Below, piece after piece: positions 17,091 through 23,511 of a DNA stretch of 64,000 nucleotides. The translations under genes were made by a program, and so were the position numbers. Source of the stretch: Candidatus Saccharimonadota bacterium (GTDB taxonomy: Bacteria > Patescibacteriota > Saccharimonadia > Saccharimonadales > UBA4665); the NCBI GenBank assembly GCA_027459325.1, contig DAIDIO010000001.1, positions 124,001 through 188,000 of the forward strand, written 5' to 3'. Below the pieces are notes generated by a model that worked only from the letters and a program-made list of their open reading frames with translations, did no database searches and was not told the DNA's origin. The first letter of the stretch is position 1. Each line of letters opens with the position of its first letter.

Positions 17091-17476
17091 TGAAATATCT
17101 AGATCCTGAAGAAATATTACTAATACATCACCAATTGATAGAGCGTTACGGTGGTGCTCATGGCACGCGTGATCTCGGTCGTATTAAGTCAGTTTCTGTA
17201 GCTCCTGCTCAACACGTCTTCGGAGAAGAACAGTACAAAAACATTTTTGATAAAGCTACTGTATATGCTCGTAACCTTATAGTTGATCATCCTTTCTATG
17301 ATGGAAATAAGCGCACAGGTATTACTTGCTCCATTATGTTTTTAAAGAAGAACGGTTATCATTTTAAAGCTATGCCCGGGGAAGTCGAAAAAATAGCTAT
17401 AAAAATTGCTGTACAGCAAATGTCTATACCGGATATCGGAAAATGGTTAAAAGCGCATTGCTTATATAAAGCATAA
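17090..17476 (+). CDS. doc: Doc/Fic-family toxin (death-on-curing)
   Basis: 128-residue Doc toxin. The Fic core is HPFYDGNKRTG at about residue 64-74, with catalytic His and the anion-binding loop; ILLIHHQLIERYGGAHGTRD at the N-terminus is typical of Doc. Doc phosphorylates elongation factor Tu and halts translation. The family's key residues are all present, so the module is likely functional. The gene ends 6 bp before the tRNA 3' end (CCA) at 17483, on the opposite strand. Confidence 0.9.
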   Translation: MKYLDPEEILLIHHQLIERYGGAHGTRDLGRIKSVSVAPAQHVFGEEQYKNIFDKATVYARNLIVDHPFYDGNKRTGITCSIMFLKKNGYHFKAMPGEVEKIAIKIAVQQMSIPDIGKWLKAHCLYKA

Positions 17477-17490
17477 GTACTTTGGTGGGG
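17469..17490 (+). repeat. Right direct repeat, overlapping tRNA 3' end
   Basis: AAGCATAAG-T-ACTTTGGTGG-G-G, matching the left repeat at 16631-16652. Its second half is the complement of the CCA end and first acceptor bases of the tRNA. The pair encloses 816 bp containing only the AbrB-Doc module and remnant sequence. Confidence 0.6.
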
Positions 17491-17558
17491 GTGCCTGGAT
17501 TTGAACCAGGGACCAATCGGTTATGAGCCGACTGCTCTAACCACTGAGCTACACCCCC
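17483..17558 (-). tRNA. tRNA with CAT anticodon (Ile2 or Met)
   Basis: Complete cloverleaf on the minus strand: acceptor GGGGGTG with CACCCCC, D-arm AGCTCAGTGGTTAGAGC, anticodon loop CTCATAA, T-arm CCTGG-TTCAAAT-CCAGG, discriminator A and an encoded CCA (17483-17485). The CAT anticodon means either elongator Met or, after lysidine modification by TilS, Ile for AUA codons. The acceptor and body resemble Ile2-type genes more than the 33268 copy does, but this is a weak inference. Confidence 0.9.
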
Positions 17559-17640
17559 GTGTAGTTTTATCTCAGCGATAAGCTAACAGATGAGAGTATA
17601 CCAGATTAGATCAAAGATATATAATATAACTTAGAGTTTT

Positions 17641-18093
17641 ATGATCGCCAAACTAAAAAATTTAAAAAAAATAGAATACTTTCTAGGCCGACTTAATGAC
17701 GTTAGGTTCATAGGTCAGGTTATTTTTGTGATTATAGTGTTATTAATCAGCTGGAGTGGAGTTAAATCTATTCAGACTAACTATAACCTTCAGAAGCAAA
17801 TTACAGCCTTAAGGCAACAGAATAGCTTGCAGCAATTACAGGATGAGAATCAAAAATTGCAGAATCAGTATTATCAGACAAATCAATATCTTGAGTTATC
17901 GGCTAGGCAAAATCTTGGACTTGCGGCGTCAGGCGAGAAGGAATTGTTAGTTCCATCTCAAGTCGCATTATCTTATACTGTAGATTTACCATCACTGGAT
18001 AAACTAAGCACAAGTGCCCCCAAAAAGTCTGCCATACAAAGTAATTTTCAATCTTGGATTGACTTCTTCTTACATAGACCTAACAATATGTAA
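17641..18093 (+). CDS. FtsB/DivIC-like septum formation initiator
   Basis: 150-residue bitopic membrane protein: basic N-terminus, transmembrane helix at about 25-43, then a long coiled coil (LQKQITALRQQNSLQQLQDE and on, to about 95), and a short C-terminal part with LELSARQNLGLAASGEKELLV, the characteristic end of the FtsB/DivIC family. These proteins scaffold the divisome and link FtsQ and FtsL to septal wall synthesis. TATAAT lies at 17620-17625, 15 nt before the start. Confidence 0.82.
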   Translation: MIAKLKNLKKIEYFLGRLNDVRFIGQVIFVIIVLLISWSGVKSIQTNYNLQKQITALRQQNSLQQLQDENQKLQNQYYQTNQYLELSARQNLGLAASGEKELLVPSQVALSYTVDLPSLDKLSTSAPKKSAIQSNFQSWIDFFLHRPNNM

Positions 18094-18144
18094 CCCTTTA
18101 CATTATTTACCCCTGTTGTTATACTTATATACTGATTCATTTAA

Positions 18145-18219
18145 CGCGGGGTGGAGCAGCGGCAGCTCGCGTGGCTCATAACCACGAGGTCGCAGGTTCG
18201 AGTCCTGCCCCCGCAACCA
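18145..18219 (+). tRNA. Initiator tRNA-fMet (CAT)
   Basis: Starts with C1 opposite A72, the mismatch diagnostic of bacterial initiator tRNA. Acceptor CGCGGGG with CCCCGCA, anticodon stem with three G:C pairs next to the loop CTCATAA, T-arm GCAGG-TTCGAGT-CCTGC and encoded CCA (18217-18219). Its 3' part is duplicated at 19307-19342, flanking a toxin-antitoxin module. Confidence 0.93.
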
Positions 18220-18230
18220 GATCATGCACC
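18195..18230 (+). repeat. Left tRNA-fMet-end direct repeat (att-like)
   Basis: 36 bp spanning the T-arm and 3' end of tRNA-fMet plus 11 bp beyond (ending AGATCATGCACC). It recurs at 19307-19342 with one mismatch, 1112 bp away. tRNA 3' ends are classical attachment sites for integrases, but no integrase gene is present between the copies. Confidence 0.75.
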
Positions 18231-18239
18231 AACAGGGTT

Positions 18240-18265
18240 AGACCGAGTTCCATGACCGGTCTTTT
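18240..18265 (+). terminator. Terminator after tRNA-fMet
   Basis: AGACCG (18240-18245) pairs with CGGTCT (18257-18262) and is followed by TTT. A related copy follows the tRNA-end repeat near 19350-19375. Confidence 0.6.
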
Positions 18266-18378
18266 AATTTGCTCCTTAAGCTCTCACCCCTGTTAGCCGG
18301 TTCTAGTCCTATCCCTATTGGCTCGAACCGCACAAAATCGTTGAAGATCCTATGTTAACTTCTCGGGGCGGTTCCAGA

Positions 18379-18409
18379 AGTGTCCAATCCTCTATATGAG
18401 GGCTGGACA
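18379..18409 (+). repeat. Conserved hairpin, copy A
   Basis: GTGTCCA..CCTC pairs with GAGG..TGGACAC around a TATAT loop. The 21 bp from 18391 to 18411 (TCTATATGAGGGCTGGACAC and one more base) recur exactly at 19510-19530. There is no T-run, so it is not an obvious terminator; it may be part of a small RNA or a recombination signal. Confidence 0.5.
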
Positions 18410-18513
18410 CCCAGAACCTATACCGTGTTCCATGACCGGTTTCTTTTATAGTAAGGTACCCTTAACTAACAGAACATGCGTAAATATTGCGCAAAAGTAC
18501 TATAAATTCACGC

Positions 18514-18948
18514 CTATTTATCTTTCAGTTGCGGAAATAAGTACCTAACTGAAGATGTATGAATAATTTTGGTGCCATTGAATTCTTTAAGTGACAACAG
18601 ATCCTGATCAGCAGTGATAATTAAGTCAGCCTTCGCTTCCAAGGCGCACTCCAGGATTTTATTATCGGCAGGATCGCGTTCAGTGAGAACGTCAACCTTT
18701 TGCTGAGGTCGTATTACTGTGACAGCTTCTTCAAGACGGTTCAGCCAGCGCACTACGTCAGCTCGTGAAAACCCAAGTTTAGGACTTTCTAACTTATCCT
18801 GCAGTTCCTGCAGTATTGCCGGGGAGGTGTAGTATTTGGCCAAATACTGAGCGGCTGAATCCTCAACTATCTTATAAATGATACTTTGCGGATTTAGTGC
18901 AGATGCAATATATACGTTAGTATCTAGCACTAACCTAACGGGTTTCAT
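18514..18948 (-). CDS. PIN-domain ribonuclease toxin
   Basis: 144 residues, of the group often annotated as 'putative toxin component, PIN family'. The acidic active-site residues are visible: Asp in LVLDTNVYIAS at residue 8, Glu in SPAILQELQDKL, Asp in ERDPADNKILECAL and Asp in ADLIITADQDLL. PIN toxins are Mg-dependent RNases, often cutting tRNAs or other structured RNA. The gene overlaps its antitoxin by 4 bp (18945-18948), so the two are coupled. Confidence 0.88.
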   Translation of the reverse strand: MKPVRLVLDTNVYIASALNPQSIIYKIVEDSAAQYLAKYYTSPAILQELQDKLESPKLGFSRADVVRWLNRLEEAVTVIRPQQKVDVLTERDPADNKILECALEAKADLIITADQDLLSLKEFNGTKIIHTSSVRYLFPQLKDK

Positions 18949-19160
18949 CCAAGATATTTTTCTATATCATCAATGCTGGTAAGGTTGAGAGCATCAAGTT
19001 TCTTACGGACTTGAGCTGACATGTCTTTCCAGGTTCGTTCCCAAGCAGCTTGCTCCAGCAGTCTACGCACTACAACACTTTTAGAAACGCCATCTTCCTT
19101 AGAGAAACGCTCGATCTCTTTTTTCAGTTTTTCGTCTAGTGAGATACTTAATGTTGTCAT
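18945..19160 (-). CDS. Ribbon-helix-helix antitoxin
   Basis: 71 residues. TTLSISLDEKLKKEIERFSK followed by GVSKSVVVRRLLEQ is a standard ribbon-helix-helix DNA-binding domain; the rest is helical and acidic at the end (SIDDIEKYLG), likely the toxin-binding part. On the minus strand TATGAT (19167-19172) ends exactly 6 nt before the ATG, so the operon message should be leaderless. Confidence 0.87.
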   Translation of the reverse strand: MTTLSISLDEKLKKEIERFSKEDGVSKSVVVRRLLEQAAWERTWKDMSAQVRKKLDALNLTSIDDIEKYLG

Positions 19161-19306
19161 GTCATTATCATAACAAAATAATTAATAATTTATAAGAACT
19201 TTATTAATAGTTTTACATTAGATTGATTAATCAAGAATGATTTTGACAGGTATGCCTATGTTAGGATACAGCTAGTCGCGGAAAAGACGGTGATACACTA
19301 TGGTTC

Positions 19307-19342
19307 GGTTCGAGTCCTGCACCCGCAACCAGATCATGCACC
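19307..19342 (+). repeat. Right tRNA-fMet-end direct repeat (att-like)
   Basis: Same 36 bp as 18195-18230 except for A instead of C at 19321. It includes the T-loop, the acceptor 3' strand and CCA, but the upstream half of a tRNA is missing. Confidence 0.75.
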
Positions 19343-19500
19343 CAAAAGACGAGGCCGAGTTCCAAGACCGGTCTCTATTAATTTACCACTGTTAAATCGG
19401 TCATTTTGGCCTATATTTTCAAAAACAATCAAAAGCAGCAATGTTAGGTTCGAACCTTCAATACACCTTTATTGCCCAGATTAACCCCGGTTCTAAAACC

Positions 19501-19530
19501 GTCCACTCGTCTATATGAGGGCTGGACACC
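19501..19530 (+). repeat. Conserved hairpin, copy B
   Basis: Shares 21 exact bases (19510-19530) with copy A at 18391-18411. The left arm has drifted (GTCCACTCGTC) but GTCC still pairs with GGAC, so the stem is partly conserved. Confidence 0.5.
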
Positions 19531-19577
19531 TCAAAATCTGACCGGGTTCCATGACTTATCTCCATCAAGATAGATAT

Positions 19578-19614
19578 CTAATTTACGACTGTCTACGTAA
19601 ATTAGTGGTACAAT
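19578..19614 (+). promoter_or_regulatory. Inverted repeat and -10 before the tRNA row
   Basis: A perfect 10-bp inverted repeat, CTAATTTACG (19578-19587) and CGTAAATTAG (19596-19605), separated by 8 bp, directly followed by TACAAT (19609-19614). It occupies the -35 position and could be an operator or an RNA-free DNA signal. It is the only promoter-like element before the Trp-His-Cys tRNA row. Confidence 0.45.
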
Positions 19615-19669
19615 TAAAACATGAAATATTGGCGCAACAAACTGCATTGTCATAACTCTCATCATTTGA

Positions 19670-19743
19670 GGGGGCTTAGTGTAATGGTAGCGCGTTAGAT
19701 TCCAAACCTAAAAGTAAACGTTCGATTCGTTTAGTCCCTGCCA
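19670..19743 (+). tRNA. tRNA-Trp (CCA anticodon), atypical
   Basis: Acceptor GGGGGCT with AGTCCCT (first pair G-T), D-stem GTGT/GCGC with loop AATGGTA, anticodon loop TTCCAAA with four clean pairs and one A-C mismatch next to it, T-stem AAACG/CGTTT with a normal TTCGATT loop, discriminator G and encoded CCA. The fold is complete but weak. A leaderless-looking 25-codon frame begins at 19621 and runs into it; I regard that as chance. Confidence 0.7.
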
Positions 19744-19774
19744 GATTAAGGCACGAGGGCTTTTTTAATAATTT

Positions 19775-19849
19775 GTTGAGCGTAGTTTAACAGTAAAACG
19801 TTAGCCTGTGACGCTAAAGACGCGGGGACAGCACCCGTCGGCCACCCCA
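19775..19849 (+). tRNA. tRNA-His-like (GTG anticodon), degenerate
   Basis: Anticodon arm TTAGC-CTGTGAC-GCTAA is perfect and reads GTG; G-1 pairs with C73, and CCA is encoded. The acceptor stem has three mismatches in seven pairs. The T-stem (GCGGG/CCCGT) is intact, but its loop is GACAGCA, without the TTC core, and the D-loop AACAGTA has no GG pair. It may be a pseudogene or a structurally reduced tRNA. Confidence 0.55.
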
Positions 19850-19862
19850 CAAGCTAGAGTAC

Positions 19863-19937
19863 GCGACCGTGGCGGAATAGCTGCGCAGCTGTTTGCAAAA
19901 CAGTTTTAAGCAGGTGCAAGTCCTGTCGGTCGCTCCA
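19863..19937 (+). tRNA. tRNA-Cys (GCA anticodon), atypical loops
   Basis: Acceptor GCGACCG/CGGTCGC is a perfect 7-bp stem with discriminator T and encoded CCA. Anticodon arm GCTGT-TTGCAAA-ACAGT reads GCA. The T-stem GCAGG/CCTGT is paired, but the loop is TGCAAGT (G where T55 should be), and the D-arm has only three pairs (GCG/CGC) and a loop without GG. The strong acceptor argues that the gene is maintained despite the unusual elbow. Confidence 0.65.
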
Positions 19938-19955
19938 AGCCAATTTACAATCCAA

Positions 19956-19982
19956 TAAAAAAGCCCCTCTAATGGAGCTTCT
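19956..19982 (-). terminator. Terminator for the 502-residue protein gene
   Basis: On the minus strand AAGCTCC-ATTAGA-GGGGCTT forms a stem (one G-T pair) followed by six T's. It lies at the end of the 19986-21446 gene and would also serve weakly for the tRNA row on the plus strand. Confidence 0.65.
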
Positions 19983-19985
19983 TAT

Positions 19986-21446
19986 TTACCAAACATTTAA
20001 TTTTGGTATAGGTGATTTGCCCTCAGAATTAAGTAACTCCGGATCGGCCATTTGATGAACAAAACCATAATAAAAACTACTGCCTGCTCCTGAAACTGAG
20101 CCGGCAGTTTTCCATTTGCCGAATTTTGCCAGATCATCTAAATTAAAATTGACGGGATTATTAGCTTTACGGACGGCGAACCAAGCTAGAGCTGCAAGTT
20201 GCCTTGAATTGCGCCGGGTTAGTATCCAAGGTTGCGACATGGCGGCGCAATCCAAAGCATAGTGGGCGATATCGAGCAGTGTGAATTCGTCGTCAGATTC
20301 CTCTGGAGCTGTAATATCCGGGTATTTCTCAGCTAATTGACTATATAATTCGGCTATTTCACGGCTTCTCAATTGATGAAATCCATCAATGTCTCCATGA
20401 GCATCCCCTAATAGTATTATGAAATCACTCCAAGAGTTTGGTAAATGTCGGCCATACTCAGCTTTAGACATAGCACAGCTGATTATAAAATCAGTCAAAG
20501 GCTGCTTAATATTATTTTGCCTGACATAATGATTAGCCAAAGACTGAATGCCTCTTACGACTCCGGCTAATTCATTAAGATTTTGCCGGTTTTGTAAGCT
20601 GCCAGCTTTAGATTGAACGATTTGGAGAAAGGCATTCAGGCCGCCTTGTGATCCTGATCTAGCGATCTGTTGAGTAATCTGTTGCAAAGTATCCTTTTTC
20701 AAACCGACGGCCCCTAAAGACATAGCTAGCCGCTTACTTGCACCGCTGGCTATTACTTGAAGTGCTTGTTCGACCGGTTGGAAATCAGTAACGCCCTGAT
20801 CTAGCCATATCTCCGCAGCAATCCTTTCTTCGGAAAGTAGGTTCTCGTCAAGCCAGACTTCGTCTAAATAAGTATAGGTAGGCAGACTAAGCTCGTTAGC
20901 GCGTGATTGATTAACAAATTTTGCCCCAAAAGCGCCTTGTCCGAGCTCGTGCCAGTGAAGGACTAGGGTTTTAAATATTGAGGGTTTCATGTCGTCCAAA
21001 TATTTCGGATATTGAGGGGGACGGTGCGCTTCAATAAGCTGCTCCAGTTTGTCCAGGTATAATTTAAAATTCTGATCAGTGGATGTTTGATCAAAGCTGT
21101 ATGTCATACGTAACCAATCTGCTCCTTTCCTAGCGCTTTCGCGCACTGTACCGTCAGTGTGTGTCATCCCGTAGAACGCGAAATCTATTGCCAGGTCTAG
21201 TTTCTTACCCGGCTTTATGTGCCAACCGAAGGCACCCAAAAGTGACAAAAAGGCTGCAAGCCTATAGGCGGGCTGGATACTTTCATAGCTGTTCACTAGC
21301 TTTAAATAAGTATCAGTTAAAGCATCAATATTTTTAACTCTTTTATATTTTAACTCTCTTAGTATTTGTTGCCGGGCTAACTTAACCTCGGCTTTATCAC
21401 CATACTTTATTTGGTTAAGTAAGTCGTTTAATTCTACTGTTGTCAT
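19986..21446 (-). CDS. Unknown helical protein paired with phosphoesterase
   Basis: About 486 residues from the ATG at 21446, which follows a GAGGGGAGAAAAGG ribosome-binding stretch; an open frame to 21494 lies inside the upstream gene. No domain is recognised. It is soluble and predicted almost entirely helical, with stretches (AYRLAAFLSLLGAFGW, VRESARKGADWLRM, LNAFLQIVQSKAG) suggestive of HEAT- or TPR-like packing. The start overlaps the phosphoesterase stop by 32 bp, so the two proteins are made from one message and probably act together. Located between toxin-antitoxin modules. Confidence 0.7.
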   Translation of the reverse strand: MTTVELNDLLNQIKYGDKAEVKLARQQILRELKYKRVKNIDALTDTYLKLVNSYESIQPAYRLAAFLSLLGAFGWHIKPGKKLDLAIDFAFYGMTHTDGTVRESARKGADWLRMTYSFDQTSTDQNFKLYLDKLEQLIEAHRPPQYPKYLDDMKPSIFKTLVLHWHELGQGAFGAKFVNQSRANELSLPTYTYLDEVWLDENLLSEERIAAEIWLDQGVTDFQPVEQALQVIASGASKRLAMSLGAVGLKKDTLQQITQQIARSGSQGGLNAFLQIVQSKAGSLQNRQNLNELAGVVRGIQSLANHYVRQNNIKQPLTDFIISCAMSKAEYGRHLPNSWSDFIILLGDAHGDIDGFHQLRSREIAELYSQLAEKYPDITAPEESDDEFTLLDIAHYALDCAAMSQPWILTRRNSRQLAALAWFAVRKANNPVNFNLDDLAKFGKWKTAGSVSGAGSSFYYGFVHQMADPELLNSEGKSPIPKLNVW

Positions 21447-22098
21447 GCCTTTTCTCCCCTCTAAGCAGTATTTTCGCAAATTTTTTACCGTCAATAACCT
21501 CTAGTGCAGAACCATCACCACAAAGACTGCCGTCTGGCATCGTAGAAAACGTATCAATGCACCAGACGTAAGGTTGAACTTCTAGGCATGTTTCCATCGG
21601 AGTATGCCCGAACACTTGAGGCTTGTCTTTATAGGTCACACTGCCGTAAGGTCTCGCCCAAATGGGGCTATTGTCACCCCATAAATTATTAGCATCTTGG
21701 ATGCCAGACCATTCGTTAGTTATACCGGCGTGAGAATATGTGACTCCGTCAATTTCTAAGGTTACAGGCATCTTTAAAAGCCACTCCTTTAGGTCTTTGT
21801 TCTCTGGTGAGTTAATTAACGTATAGGTTATATGGTTATATCCGGTTTGTAGGGAAGGCGTGTCATAAACATAGATATAATCATGATTGCCAAGAACTAA
21901 GTTTATTTTGTTTGGAAATTTGCTCTGTAGGCTTTTCAATAACTTCCAAGTACTTAGAGTGTCTTTCGGACCAGCATTAAAATCGTCCGCATAATCACCG
22001 CAGAAAACAACCTTGTCATAACTGCTCATGGCATTAACAACCCATTCCATTATCCAACTTTTTGTATGGATATCGCCTATAGCGAGTACCTTTCCCAT
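21415..22098 (-). CDS. Calcineurin-like metallophosphoesterase
   Basis: 227 residues with the full metal-binding set of the calcineurin-like family: GDIH at residue 8, CGDYADD at about 33, GNHD at about 69, SHAG at about 117 and GHTPME at about 167. The order and spacing suit PrpE/ApaH-like phosphatases and diesterases acting on phosphoproteins or dinucleotides, but the substrate is open. Operon partner is the 19986-21446 gene. It starts only 4 bp after the end of the ParE-like toxin gene, so all four minus-strand genes from 22673 to 19986 may be one transcription unit. Confidence 0.9.
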   Translation of the reverse strand: MGKVLAIGDIHTKSWIMEWVVNAMSSYDKVVFCGDYADDFNAGPKDTLSTWKLLKSLQSKFPNKINLVLGNHDYIYVYDTPSLQTGYNHITYTLINSPENKDLKEWLLKMPVTLEIDGVTYSHAGITNEWSGIQDANNLWGDNSPIWARPYGSVTYKDKPQVFGHTPMETCLEVQPYVWCIDTFSTMPDGSLCGDGSALEVIDGKKFAKILLRGEKRHDNSRIKRLT

Positions 22099-22102
22099 GT
22101 TT

Positions 22103-22414
22103 TTAAATTATCTTATCCCAATCTCTTCGTCCATATAACATGCGCCTGACTATCATGGAGTCATCTATAACAACATAAAATATCAAGTAGTTGCCGACAA
22201 TAATTCTACGATATTGATGCTCTCGTTCAGTTAATGATTTATAAACACTAGTCTGAACAGGAGATAGTAATCGTTTTTTAATCGTTGTTTCTACCTCATT
22301 GATTAAATTTAGCGCTGCTGATGGATTATTAAGTTCAAGTAAGATGTAGTCTGTAATTTTGTTTAGGTCTTCGTAGAATAGTGGAGAATACCTTAATCCA
22401 AATTTCTTAGCCAT
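22103..22414 (-). CDS. RelE/ParE-family toxin
   Basis: 103 residues. FGLRYSPLFYEDLNKITDYI, then a helix with LINEVETTIKKRL, and YRRIIVGNYLIFYVVIDDSM followed by RMLYGRRDWDKII form the standard RelE/ParE fold. The ending -YGRRDWDKI is typical of ParE/RelE toxins of the Phd-associated type. Whether it cuts mRNA at the ribosome or poisons gyrase cannot be told from sequence by eye. It overlaps its antitoxin by 8 bp. Confidence 0.88.
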   Translation of the reverse strand: MAKKFGLRYSPLFYEDLNKITDYILLELNNPSAALNLINEVETTIKKRLLSPVQTSVYKSLTEREHQYRRIIVGNYLIFYVVIDDSMIVRRMLYGRRDWDKII

Positions 22415-22673
22415 TTATTTTGGTTCTGATTTTGGTAAAAACATCTTCATGTGTCATGGTTTCGGGATTGGTCTTAGCAAAGCTATCAGCTTTATCTAGC
22501 GATTGCTCTATGTAGTCTAGATGCGCCATTTTGCTATACCTATCAAGGCTGATCAGTACCATTGAACCTCGACCATTTCTAGTAAAAATAATCGGCTTAT
22601 CGCTTTTATTAACCCTTTTTTCAATTTCCGTAAAGTTATTTCTTAGATCAGATATAGGCCTAATGTCTAACAT
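22407..22673 (-). CDS. Phd/YefM-family antitoxin
   Basis: 88 residues starting MLDIRPISDLRNNFTEIEKR followed by DKPIIFTRNGRGSMVLISL, the Phd/YefM DNA-binding fold; the C-terminal ~40 residues are the disordered toxin-binding part. Expected to repress its own promoter by binding the palindrome at 22702-22717. A GAAAGGA ribosome-binding site precedes the start on the minus strand. Confidence 0.9.
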   Translation of the reverse strand: MLDIRPISDLRNNFTEIEKRVNKSDKPIIFTRNGRGSMVLISLDRYSKMAHLDYIEQSLDKADSFAKTNPETMTHEDVFTKIRTKING

Positions 22674-22701
22674 ATAATTTATTCCTTTCTCTAACCCATA
22701 T

Positions 22702-22717
22702 TATCATAATTATGATA
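22702..22717. promoter_or_regulatory. Palindromic operator of the Phd-ParE module
   Basis: A perfect 16-bp palindrome, TATCATAA-TTATGATA, about 30 bp upstream of the antitoxin start. It overlaps a TATGAT that could be the -10 on the minus strand, the usual arrangement for Phd/YefM autorepression. Confidence 0.6.
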
Positions 22718-22898
22718 GAAAATTCAATGTAATTTGATTCGAGTTCTGGCGACTCTTGGGAGCGTTAGATAAGCACTTTGCTTAAAACAAGACGATATTT
22801 GGCTTGATAGCGTTGCGGTTATTGCCCATAACCTTGTGAGGCTTACATAATTTGTAGACCGATCGACTGGCTCTGGGTTTGTGATACTTATGGTTTGA

Positions 22899-23327
22899 CA
22901 TGCCTATTATGCTATGACATGGTACGGTCTGGTGCTTGCTAAAGCGTACGGAGAAGGCATTCCAGAAAATATGGCAATCGATAAAGATGGTAACCCTACA
23001 ACAGACCCTGAGGACGCTATGAATGGTTTTTTACTCCCGTTTGATAGAAGCTATAAGGGCTCTGGGTTAGGAATGGTAGTTGAAATGCTAGGAGGTCCAC
23101 TTGTGGGTGCTACATTTGGCCAGATTGAAGTTGACTGGGGAAGCTTATTTATAGCGATTGATCCAGGTTTATTAGTAGATATAGTGGAGTTCAAAGAGCA
23201 TAGCTCGGAGCTTATAGAAAAAATCAAGAACTCACGTAGCATTAAAGGGGTTCGTATTCCTGGAGAACGTGCTACTAAGGCTCGAAAAGAAGCTTTGGAA
23301 AACGGCTATGTTGAGGTAGATGAATAA
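22899..23327 (+). pseudogene. Truncated Ldh2-family malate/lactate dehydrogenase remnant
   Basis: 137+ codons matching only the C-terminal third of the malate/L-lactate (type 2) dehydrogenase family: GIPENMAIDKDGNPTTDPEDA, then LLPFDRSYKGSGLGMVVEML, GGPLVGATFG, SLFIAIDPGLLVD and VRIPGERATKARKEALENG. Family members are about 330-350 residues, so the NAD-binding and catalytic-His parts are missing. A stop lies directly upstream of the surviving part. A fragment brought in or left behind by island turnover. Confidence 0.75.
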
Positions 23328-23476
23328 TCTTAAAACAAATAGGTATTGTTTAGGGTCTAGTCTGCTGCGGTAGCATAATTCAATAGCCTTCTTTCCCGAT
23401 TCACATCTTTCCCTCTAACTAGCTTATATATTATAAGGTTCCAATTCGTTTGTTCTTTGGCAGCCAAACAATCCAA

Positions 23477-23504
23477 TTGACAAGTGATACACTTTTGATA
23501 CACT
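23477..23504 (+). promoter_or_regulatory. Promoter and tandem operator of the RHH-RelE module
   Basis: TTGACA (23477-23482) and TACACT (23499-23504) with a 16-bp spacer, ending 7 nt before the antitoxin ATG. The nonamer TGATACACT occurs twice (23485-23493 and 23496-23504), 11 bp apart, covering the spacer and -10. Tandem sites one helical turn apart are typical for ribbon-helix-helix repressors. Confidence 0.6.
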
Positions 23505-23511
23505 AAATGTT

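Larger units (their letters stand above)
18195..19342. mobile_element. Putative tRNA-associated cassette with PIN toxin-antitoxin
   Basis: Segment bounded by 36-bp near-perfect direct repeats of the tRNA-fMet 3' end and carrying a single RHH-PIN toxin-antitoxin module on the minus strand. Homology between the flanks extends past the repeats: both have a CCGAGTTCCA.GACCGGTCT element and, further on, the same hairpin (18379-18409; 19501-19529). This could be a site-specific integration product or a tandem duplication into which the module came. No recombinase was found, so mobility would have to be supplied in trans. Confidence 0.5.
19161..19669. other. Gene-free stretch: decayed tRNA-fMet copy and hairpins
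   Basis: About 500 bp with no protein gene. It contains the right tRNA-fMet-end repeat (19307-19342), a copy of the GACCGGTCT hairpin (19355-19375), the second conserved hairpin (19501-19529) and an inverted repeat with a promoter-like hexamer (19578-19614). The tRNA body preceding the right repeat is not recognisable as a cloverleaf, so that copy is not a working tRNA. Confidence 0.65.

Noticed and set aside
19621-19698. 25-codon leaderless-looking frame running into tRNA-Trp
   Set aside because: The -10 is better explained as the tRNA row promoter; the frame overlaps the tRNA body and has no protein-like features.
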